Shown piece after piece: positions 32,934 to 40,093 of a stretch of 64,000 nt of DNA. The DNA is from SIRX01 sp965213905. GTDB lineage: Bacteria > Actinomycetota > Rubrobacteria > Rubrobacterales > Rubrobacteraceae. The stretch is taken from the NCBI GenBank assembly GCA_965213905.1, contig OZ243922.1:1798001-1862000 (forward strand). Direction: 5' to 3'. Each line of letters begins with the position of its first letter. Position 1 is the stretch's first letter. A program made the position numbers and the translations under genes. The notes under the pieces are model-generated. The model searched no databases, was not told where the DNA came from, and was given only the letters and a program-made list of their open reading frames with translations.

Positions 32934-33990
32934 GGTGTTTTCCTACGAGCACCACTACAGAGGTAGCAGAAAACTTGGGAGGTCTACCGTGTACCCAGAC
33001 TTTCTAGTTATAGGAGCACAGAAGGCCGGTACGACCTGGCTGTATCGCAACCTCCGGGTTCACCCCCAAATCTGGATGCCGGAAGAAAAGGAGATCCACT
33101 ACTTCGACGAGAAGATCCGGTTTCGGGATGGCCCCTGGGCCAGGTTGCGGGGCGACCGGCCGGTCGACCAACGCTGGCGCCGGCAGGTGAGTACCCGGTA
33201 CAAGAGGTTAAGAAACCGGCCCAAAAGTTTTTCTCTGAAAGGCGTCAAGTGGGACCTGAAATACTTTCTTAAAAAACCGAACGACGAATGGTACGCTTCA
33301 CTATTTGAGCAGGGGGGGAACAGGCTTACCGGGGAAACTACCCCGGACTATTCAATCCTCGACCAGGACACCATCGCCCACGTTCACAAGCTGATGCCGC
33401 GGGCGAAAATCCTCTTCTTAATGCGCAATCCTATAGAACGTCCCTGGTCCGTTGCGGAAATGGGACTCAGGATCACGGGCAAGAGCCCCGCAGAGACGCC
33501 GGACAAGAAGTTCTTCCGGCAGTTTGAGAACAAGCGTACGCGACAGATGACAGACTACTTGCAGACGTTGGAAAATTGGAGCAAATTCTACCCGGAAGAA
33601 CAAATTTTCGTGGGCTTCCTCGAAGATATTCATCTCTTTCCCGAAGAGCTGCTGTGGCGCGTGTACGACTTTTTGGAGGTTGACCTCTCCTTGGAGTACC
33701 GGGTTATAAGCCGCAAAATTCACTCTGGCGCAACGAGCGAAATGCCGGCGAGGATGGCAACCTATCTAGCACGTTCATACCGGGGAGAGATAGAGGCTGT
33801 AGCCGAACGCTTTGGAGGATACGCTTCCTTTTGGCTTCATTGCGCCAAGAGGTTGACAGACGAACCGCCGGACGAAGAACACATACCTTATCCTTTCTGG
33901 GAATCGTTTCTGTGGGATGAATGGAAGGGCTCTCAAGAAGTTTCGATCCAGAGCGGATCGCTTTCTTCTATACAAGCTACATCGAAATGA
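32899..33990 (+). CDS. sulfotransferase (NodH-like), tandem copy 2
   Basis: 363 residues from GTG 32899, or shorter from GTG 32935 just after the upstream stop. IGAQKAGTTWLYRNLRVHPQIW is nearly identical to copy 1, as are NPIERPWSVAEMG and FYPEEQIFVGFLEDI. Differences cluster in the substrate-facing loop around residues 75-110, where this copy has an RGDRPVDQRWRRQV insert, so acceptor specificity has probably diverged. The C-terminal tail TSEMPARMATYLARSYRGEIE is retained. Confidence 0.87.
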   Translation: MGFSRPSESPSEVFSYEHHYRGSRKLGRSTVYPDFLVIGAQKAGTTWLYRNLRVHPQIWMPEEKEIHYFDEKIRFRDGPWARLRGDRPVDQRWRRQVSTRYKRLRNRPKSFSLKGVKWDLKYFLKKPNDEWYASLFEQGGNRLTGETTPDYSILDQDTIAHVHKLMPRAKILFLMRNPIERPWSVAEMGLRITGKSPAETPDKKFFRQFENKRTRQMTDYLQTLENWSKFYPEEQIFVGFLEDIHLFPEELLWRVYDFLEVDLSLEYRVISRKIHSGATSEMPARMATYLARSYRGEIEAVAERFGGYASFWLHCAKRLTDEPPDEEHIPYPFWESFLWDEWKGSQEVSIQSGSLSSIQATSK

Positions 33991-34084
33991 GATTTTGCAG
34001 TAATGAGAAGGAAGCCAAAATAAGGATTTCCTCGAATGAGTAGTTGGTTTCTTCGAGGCCCGGGCGATGTCCGGGAAGAGGCCG

Positions 34085-35251
34085 ATGCCTAGTTTTACGA
34101 GTACGACTAAGCTAGGGCTTTTGCGGGGCCTAAAAGCATTTTTGTACTTGAAAGCGGGCATTACCCGAGGGATGAGGCCCGACGAGCAAACCCCTGACGA
34201 GCAAGCCCGATTGTTCGAGCAGGCGCGCCACCGAATATATAAACAAAACCGGGAGCTTCAATGGGTCCGAAACCGGATAGAAGAGCAAGACCGGGAGATC
34301 GAGCGGCTGAGTAAGCTCCAGACGCAGAATGGCCGGCTGGCAAAGATGAACCTCAGGGCGCTCACCAACCGACCCTTCCTGAGTTCCGACTACGAGTACC
34401 AGCCGATCTCAACCCACGATGCGGACTTTCAGGCTCTCAAAAGAGAATACCCCTACTTCGGCTACGTAGACGTTAGAGTGGAGGACGTTCCTCCATTTTT
34501 GATGTTTTCGAGCAACGACGACCGGGTGGCGCAGACTTATTTCTTCTACGGCGCGAACGCGTTCGAGAGCCTGAGCCTCAGAATCTGGCGGGAGCTGGCC
34601 CGGGGATCCAGGCACATCTTCGATATCGGGGCTTTTACCGGCGTATACTCGCTGACGGCGGCGTACGCGAACGACGGCGCCCAGGTCTACGCGTTCGAGC
34701 CCATCAAGCGTATCTACAGCCGTCTGCTGGATAACCTGAAGGTGAACCGGCAGGCGCGGAAGGTCAAGGCGTTCGACTTCGCCATGAGCAATACCGAGGG
34801 CGAGGCAAAGATAAACTTGTTCCGCGGACACCTAAACTTGTCCAGCGGATCTTCGCTGCTACCAAAGGGCGGCAAGGAGGTTCATCTTCGAGAACCCGTC
34901 GAAACGATGCGGTTCGATACTTTCGTCGAGGTCTACTCCGTCGCCGGCGTAGACCTCGTGAAGATAGACGTCGAGCAGGCCGAAAGCCTGGTTATCGAGG
35001 GTATGTCCGACACGCTGGGACGTTACCGGCCCAACCTGCTCGTCGAAGTCTTTTTGGGCGACAAATTGAGGTCTCTGGTGGACATGCTCTCGCCACACGG
35101 GTATAGCTTCGCGGTAATCAACGAAGAACGCCAGGAAGCTATCGTAAACGACTTCAAAGCGCACACCATGACCCAGAACGTGTTATTCAGCCCGCTGCCG
35201 CCGGATGAACTAAAAAGATTGTGCTCTTCGTTGAAGCCTCTACCTGAGTAA
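34085..35251 (+). CDS. FkbM-family methyltransferase with N-terminal RG-module and coiled coil
   Basis: About 388 residues. I choose ATG 34085 because GGGAAGAGG lies 5 bases upstream and because it aligns with the MP start of related N-termini; an in-frame ATG at 34067 exists. Residues 1-30 form a module (LLRGLKAFLYLKAGITRG) shared with sulfotransferases at 36717, 38754 and 50547. A coiled coil follows (~38-85). The FkbM-type domain has IFDIGAFTGVYSLTAAYA, VYAFEP and VDLVKIDVEQAESLVIEG. FkbM enzymes O-methylate sugars and polyketides; here a glycan hydroxyl is likely. Confidence 0.83.
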   Translation: MPSFTSTTKLGLLRGLKAFLYLKAGITRGMRPDEQTPDEQARLFEQARHRIYKQNRELQWVRNRIEEQDREIERLSKLQTQNGRLAKMNLRALTNRPFLSSDYEYQPISTHDADFQALKREYPYFGYVDVRVEDVPPFLMFSSNDDRVAQTYFFYGANAFESLSLRIWRELARGSRHIFDIGAFTGVYSLTAAYANDGAQVYAFEPIKRIYSRLLDNLKVNRQARKVKAFDFAMSNTEGEAKINLFRGHLNLSSGSSLLPKGGKEVHLREPVETMRFDTFVEVYSVAGVDLVKIDVEQAESLVIEGMSDTLGRYRPNLLVEVFLGDKLRSLVDMLSPHGYSFAVINEERQEAIVNDFKAHTMTQNVLFSPLPPDELKRLCSSLKPLPE

Positions 35252-35290
35252 AGCTCGGGCAGTAAATTCTAAGGTCCCCGCTGACCGAGT

Positions 35291-35422
35291 TCAGGTTACC
35301 TTCTCCAGCATCGCCTCGACGCCCGCTAAAGCTACAGTGTCGGGTAGTCTGTTTAGGAGGTGGCAAACTAGGGTGGTACCGGGCCTGCCCGTTCCGGTGA
35401 GCACTATGTTTCTGCGGTTCAC
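35291..35422 (-). pseudogene. N-terminal stub of a sulfotransferase
   Basis: A 43-codon minus-strand frame opens with GTG at 35420-35422, overlapping the stop of the upstream methyltransferase gene (TAGTG). It encodes NIVLTGTGRPGTTLVCHLL and NRLPDTVALAG, a clear sulfotransferase P-loop with its following helix, then ends at a TGA. The rest of the enzyme is absent, so it is a truncated gene that kept its coupled start. Another product, such as a short regulatory peptide, cannot be excluded but is unlikely. Confidence 0.7.
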
Positions 35423-36597
35423 TAGCCTCCACCAGCTTTCGTGTCTTCGTCCTGAGCCCTCCCGTTTTTACGCCAGGCCCGGAACTTCTTCAACACTTCC
35501 TCCAGGTGCTCGTCGACCGTAGTCTCCGTGGGCTTGCGGGTGGCTCTACGGTACAGTTCCCTGACGGTACTGCCGATCTTCCACTGGCGGGACTGTAGCA
35601 GCGTCGAGACGCCGCTGTCCAGGTTCTCTAGCCACCGCGTTAGCTGCAGCACGTCCCGGTTCGCAACGTTCAGCTCGTGCTGAGTCTCCTTGGCCCTCTG
35701 GCGTTCCTTCTTGAGTTTCTGACGTTCTTGCCGGAGATTTTGGCGTCCTTCCCTGAGATTCTGACGTTCCTGCCGGAGCTTTTGGCTTTCTTCCGTCAGC
35801 CGTTGCTTGTATTCCCTGTGCTCTTCTTGCTGCCTTATCTCCAGTTCCAGCCGGGCCTTCTCGATACCTTGTATATACCGTTCGACGAACGGTGGGAAGT
35901 TCAGGTCGTCCAAAAATTCTGTCAGACGCGGAAGTCGTTCTTTAAGTTGTGCGGACACGAGTATTCCGAGGCCATGAATGCCGGGAAGCTTCAGAAGATC
36001 CAGCTCATACTGCGACTCGTTCAGGAAGTCCTCCACACCTGTGAGCACTCCACCCTCGGGTTCGTGCTCCCGGACGGCGTTGTTCAGATGCCGGTTCATG
36101 CCACCTTTTTCGACGAGATCCGGTACCCCGGGCAGCATCCCTTTCTTCTCGTAGGGTTTGCGGTGCTCCTCCGGGATCATGTCGGGATCGTAGTAGAGGT
36201 CGCGCCGCCCATAGGGCCAGCCGACATCGTGCAGCAACACTAATGGGAAATCCTGTGAACGCTCCTCACATATCTCCTCAATCAGCTTGAGTTCGTTGAA
36301 GACCGTGTACCAGTTGTGGTCTCCATCTATGAGCACCACGTCGAAGTCTTCGATCTCCGGCAGAGCATTTAGGCTGAGGTCTTTGTGGAATATCACATGA
36401 TCAGCGTACTTCTGTTGCCACTCTTCGGTTTCGTATCCGGGCCTGGGGTCTATAACGTGCAGCGTCGCGGCATTCTGATGGCAGTACTCCAGAAGTTTCT
36501 CTGTGTTGGCACCCTGATCCGAGCCGACCTCGACTATAGTCTCCGGTTGCAAGACCTTTAATATTGGCTCGGTTACTGTTTCCCAAAAACGTTTCAT
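35422..36597 (-). CDS. SAM-dependent methyltransferase with long C-terminal coiled coil
   Basis: 391 residues. The N-terminal domain (1-200) has IVEVGSDQGANTEKLLEY for SAM binding and VVLIDGDHNWYTVFNELKLI, a Methyltransf_24/CmcI-like pattern. Residues ~240-320 are a coiled coil with repeated RQ(N/K)LR units (EESQKLRQERQNLREGRQNL). The tail has SRQWKIGSTVRELYRR, like the SRTWR tails of the proteins at 40094 and 47436. It is divergent from the sulfotransferase at 36717. Probably a glycan methyltransferase held in a complex by its coiled coil. Confidence 0.8.
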   Translation of the reverse strand: MKRFWETVTEPILKVLQPETIVEVGSDQGANTEKLLEYCHQNAATLHVIDPRPGYETEEWQQKYADHVIFHKDLSLNALPEIEDFDVVLIDGDHNWYTVFNELKLIEEICEERSQDFPLVLLHDVGWPYGRRDLYYDPDMIPEEHRKPYEKKGMLPGVPDLVEKGGMNRHLNNAVREHEPEGGVLTGVEDFLNESQYELDLLKLPGIHGLGILVSAQLKERLPRLTEFLDDLNFPPFVERYIQGIEKARLELEIRQQEEHREYKQRLTEESQKLRQERQNLREGRQNLRQERQKLKKERQRAKETQHELNVANRDVLQLTRWLENLDSGVSTLLQSRQWKIGSTVRELYRRATRKPTETTVDEHLEEVLKKFRAWRKNGRAQDEDTKAGGG

Positions 36598-36716
36598 AGG
36601 CTCTAGTTTCGTTAGCGTGTTTTCCGGTACATGAGGTTACAGCCCTGTTCCTGTAAACGCAAACTCCCGATGTCAGATCGATAGAGTCAGGAAGGGTTTG
36701 ATGCTAAGATTCCCCG

Positions 36717-37817
36717 ATGCCCGAGTACAAGAGTCACACCGTATTGGAGATAGCCCGTGGCATAAAAGCCTTTCTGAGCTTCAGGACGGGCCTCACCCGC
36801 GGTGCGATCGTGGACCCTGAGAGGGCAGAACGCCAGCTCCGGACGCAGGCCCGGAAACTAGAGCAGGCCCGGCGCCGCCTGCGGAAGCAAGAACGGCTCA
36901 TTGAGTGGCTCCGGAGTCCGGACAACGCGCCGGCGAAAGACTCCGGCGAGATAAACCCGGAGAACATTGTCTGGATTCTCGGTTCGCCCCGGACCGGCAG
37001 CACGTGGCTCGGCCGCATCTTGAGTGGGCCGAGAGGCCACGTCCTCTGGAGAGAGCCTTTTCTCGGCGTGGTCCTCGGTTTTCGCAATAACCTGGCAAAT
37101 CGAGAGTACGTAAACAGTGGTCAGTTCCTGCTCGGCGAGCCGCACCGGGAGGTGTGGGTGCGGTCCATGCGCAACCTGTTCCTAGATGTAGGCAGGGCCA
37201 AGTTTCCCAATATCTCCGCCGACAACTACCTAGTGATCAAAGAGCCAAACGGCTCGATGAGTGCGCCTTTGATTTTGGAAGCCTTCCCGGAGAGCAAGCT
37301 CGTCTTTCTCGTGCGGGACAGCCGGGATGTAGTTTCTTCGCTGCTGGATGCCTCTAGAAAGGGTAGCTGGTACGGATACGACCGCTACGAGGCCTCCGTA
37401 GTAGAAGCGCTCGAAAGCGGGAACTCCAGTCCGCCAGAGGGTCGCTCCGAGGACGAGTTCGTCGAACAGCTCGCCAAAAACTACGTCACCAACATAAACG
37501 CCGTAAAGGAAGCTTACGACCGCCACCCCGAAAGTGCCAGGGTGTTGGTGCGCTACGAAGACCTCCGGGAGAGTCCATTGGAGCAGGTAACGCGTATATG
37601 CGGATCACTGGGCATTATGGTAGACGGTACACAGCTAGAACAGGCCGTCGAGAAGCACTCCTGGGAAAACCTGCCGGCGGAGGAAAAAGGCCAGGGAAAG
37701 TTCCATCGCAAGGCGAAGCCTGGGGGATGGCGGGAAGACCTTACTCCCGAGCAGGCCAGAATGGTAGAACGCGTAACGGCCCCGTTGTTGGACGAGTTCT
37801 ATCCGGAAAGGGTTTGA
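36717..37817 (+). CDS. PAPS sulfotransferase with N-terminal RG-module and coiled coil
   Basis: 366 residues. Residues 1-30 hold the shared module (EIARGIKAFLSFRTGLTRG), followed by a coiled coil (~35-70). The catalytic domain starts with VWILGSPRTGSTWLGRIL. The 3'-phosphate segment is LVFLVRDSRDVVSSLLDA, and FHRKAKPGGWREDLTPEQ is the C-terminal RKGxxGxW-like element (here RKAKPGGW). It is closely related to the sulfotransferases at 17728 and 50547. It converges with the glycosyltransferase at 37837. Confidence 0.87.
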   Translation: MPEYKSHTVLEIARGIKAFLSFRTGLTRGAIVDPERAERQLRTQARKLEQARRRLRKQERLIEWLRSPDNAPAKDSGEINPENIVWILGSPRTGSTWLGRILSGPRGHVLWREPFLGVVLGFRNNLANREYVNSGQFLLGEPHREVWVRSMRNLFLDVGRAKFPNISADNYLVIKEPNGSMSAPLILEAFPESKLVFLVRDSRDVVSSLLDASRKGSWYGYDRYEASVVEALESGNSSPPEGRSEDEFVEQLAKNYVTNINAVKEAYDRHPESARVLVRYEDLRESPLEQVTRICGSLGIMVDGTQLEQAVEKHSWENLPAEEKGQGKFHRKAKPGGWREDLTPEQARMVERVTAPLLDEFYPERV

Positions 37818-37836
37818 ATCTCCTCACTCAAACCCT

Positions 37837-38751
37837 CTACTCTCTTAAACGCACCAGGGACCCTAACCACCTCCTCCAGAGACGTCGCCGGATAAACGGC
37901 GCAACCGCGTCGCGCAGGCGAGGGTCGAAGGTTACCGGGTGCTTTTCCCCATACACGTCCAGGTGGTCATCCTTATAACTATTGGCAGCCCACTCTTGCT
38001 CGATGACAGAATCGTCTTCAAAGCTCGACAACATATGTCGATACCGTCCCTGCCCTGGTTTTCGTCCAGCCTCTGCAGGACGACTTGCAGTTCTAACCCT
38101 TTCTTTCAGCGAAGATAGAGAGCGCATCGGGGCGTGAAAGCAGAATATCCGGTCGGTGCGCCCTCCCGTTCCAAATGTTCCAGATACCTTATGATTGCCA
38201 GCTTCTATGATGATTTCGCCGGTTGGACGACTGATGCACTTGCGCGGATATGCTTTCTCAACAAAGCCGATCTTACGCTTCTCCACGAGGTCTTGGGCGC
38301 GACCCGGCGGCTCGATGGGTTCGGCAGATCGCATCGTCATGTGGAGCATCGCTTCGGGGACGGACTCTTTCTGTTTGCGGCGCTGTATGAAGTTCACGAC
38401 CTGCGCCCGTAACACCCCGGCTTCCGATGTCTCTAGAGTCTCCCTGAAATCTCCTGCCGGGGCGTACCAAAACTCGTCGGCATCGATCTGCACGACCCAA
38501 TCTGCTCCCTCTCTGTAGGCCTCGCGTGCCAGTTTTGTCATAATCTCCGTTTGCCGGTAAGGTCCCGAATCGTAAGTCCAGCGTACCCGGGAATCCTGTT
38601 TACCTAGCTCTTGGAGCACCTCGCCGGTGCCGTCGGTCGAGCCATTGTCTACTATGAGCATCCGGTCGATGCCCAGAGAGAGATGGTAGAGGACGTTGAG
38701 GCGGAGGATGTCCACTTCGTTGCGGATCATGGATATGCTAAAGATTCGCAA
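37837..38751 (-). CDS. glycosyltransferase family 2-like (Glyco_tranf_2_4 type)
   Basis: 304 residues. FSISMIRNEVDILRLNVLYHLSLGIDRMLIVDNGSTDGT opens the domain; WVVQIDADEFWY gives the DxD-type metal site. KRKIGFVEKAYPRKCI and SGTFGTGG with IFCFHAPMRS resemble the C-terminal part of enzymes that decorate surface glycans. It starts 2 bases after the sulfotransferase at 38754 on the same strand, so the two form an operon. The same domain type forms the N-terminal half of the 40094 fusion. Confidence 0.78.
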   Translation of the reverse strand: MRIFSISMIRNEVDILRLNVLYHLSLGIDRMLIVDNGSTDGTGEVLQELGKQDSRVRWTYDSGPYRQTEIMTKLAREAYREGADWVVQIDADEFWYAPAGDFRETLETSEAGVLRAQVVNFIQRRKQKESVPEAMLHMTMRSAEPIEPPGRAQDLVEKRKIGFVEKAYPRKCISRPTGEIIIEAGNHKVSGTFGTGGRTDRIFCFHAPMRSLSSLKERVRTASRPAEAGRKPGQGRYRHMLSSFEDDSVIEQEWAANSYKDDHLDVYGEKHPVTFDPRLRDAVAPFIRRRLWRRWLGSLVRLRE

Positions 38752-38753
38752 GA

Positions 38754-39926
38754 CTACCAGCCGAAGTCCACGCCGAGGTACTCGTAGAGCCTCTGGTTGT
38801 GCGGTGCGAAGTATTCTTCCAGCCAGCGTCGGGTGTCAGGATTCATTGGCGTGTAACTGCCTGTGTTACGGGACTTTAGAGTGGGGGGAGTCCAATCCGG
38901 CAGGCCGAGAAAATTCAGCACACGCTTCATGGTGCCCGGTGTATTCTCGAAGAAGTCTTCGCTATTTAGCACGAGCATCTGGCTGTTGTCGAAGAACTCC
39001 GACCAGCGAAGGAGTTGATCCACGTAGATTCCCCTGGAAAGATAAGAAGATTGTCGGAGATTATGCCCTGCCTGATACTCCTCTCCGCGTGTACCGTTTC
39101 TTTCACTCTGCAACCTCGCCGCTTCTGCCTTTACGGCTTCGTCAAATTCCAAGACCGCATTTCCCAACCTTACTTGGTGATAATAATGGGAGTAAGCTCT
39201 GTCTGCCGGGTTTCTTAGTAGCGCGATCAGCCGTATTTCCGGGATGGTTTCTGCCACTCTCCGGGGTACGAAAGGACGGAACATGTAGGCTGGAGTGCAT
39301 TCTCCGGTGATCGTCTTTCGCCCGTCGATCCACCTCGGTGACGGAAAGCACCGACGATACCACTCGACGCCCTCGTCGAAGCGGTTGTCGAAGAAGTGCA
39401 ACTCTTTCAGGGCGGCGGACGCCACGTGTGGATGCCGGGTTAGAAGACGATGAAACGTGGTCGTCCCGCACTTCTGGGCCCCGATAGTGATGAAGTCCGG
39501 AAGTGAGCCTGTGCCTGTATTCTCCACAATCCAGGAAGGCACCTGGCTATCCAGTACATCCCCGGACCGGCGCAAGTTCGCTGCACGAAGTTTTTCTTGC
39601 GCCTGAAAGAGTTCTTGCTGCGCTTCTATTTTCTTCTTCTTGTGCTCCCGCTTTTCGGCCAGGTTCTTCGCGTTGCGAATCTCGCTCACTATGAGTTTCA
39701 CCTTCAGTTTCTTGCTCTGGATGTTGCGTCTCATAGCCTTACGGGTTTTGTTCTCTTGGATAGTGCTCTGGTGGTTTCTTTCTGGGTTCGCGGTACGCGA
39801 GCCAGGCTCCGAGGTTTCGCGCACGACCCCCACCTTGAAGTCAAGGAACGACCTGATGCCCCGCGCAACCCTGATTGTTTTGCTGAATCGAAAAACCGGC
39901 AAGCGAAACTCCTCTACACGATTCAT
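38754..39926 (-). CDS. sulfotransferase (NodH-like) with N-terminal RG-module
   Basis: 390 residues. The N-terminal region contains VARGIRSFLDFKVGVVRE, the module seen at 34085, 36717 and 50547, then a long basic coiled coil (~55-110). The catalytic domain has FITIGAQKCGTTTFHRLLTRHPHV, KELHFFDNRFDEG, IRLIALLRNPADRAYSHYYH, and a C-terminal LNFLGLPDW. It is cotranscribed with the glycosyltransferase that follows. Residue 141 onward is similar to the decayed fragment at 26727. Confidence 0.87.
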   Translation of the reverse strand: MNRVEEFRLPVFRFSKTIRVARGIRSFLDFKVGVVRETSEPGSRTANPERNHQSTIQENKTRKAMRRNIQSKKLKVKLIVSEIRNAKNLAEKREHKKKKIEAQQELFQAQEKLRAANLRRSGDVLDSQVPSWIVENTGTGSLPDFITIGAQKCGTTTFHRLLTRHPHVASAALKELHFFDNRFDEGVEWYRRCFPSPRWIDGRKTITGECTPAYMFRPFVPRRVAETIPEIRLIALLRNPADRAYSHYYHQVRLGNAVLEFDEAVKAEAARLQSERNGTRGEEYQAGHNLRQSSYLSRGIYVDQLLRWSEFFDNSQMLVLNSEDFFENTPGTMKRVLNFLGLPDWTPPTLKSRNTGSYTPMNPDTRRWLEEYFAPHNQRLYEYLGVDFGW

Positions 39927-40093
39927 CCACGGTCTTCCTATAAGGCTATGAACGTATCACTGAATTGTCAAATGTACCCTGTCGCAGAAACCCTGCTACT
40001 TCTATGTTGCGCTTCTGAAAGGTTTCTTGATAACATCCTCAACTGGCAGGACAATCCTTGTGTTCACAAATACTTGCTTTGTCGGAAAGGCAC
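39927..40093. other. intergenic region between divergent genes
   Basis: 167 A+T-rich bases between a minus-strand sulfotransferase gene and the plus-strand fusion gene. It must contain two promoters; no pair of hexamers is convincing. No gene. Confidence 0.4.
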
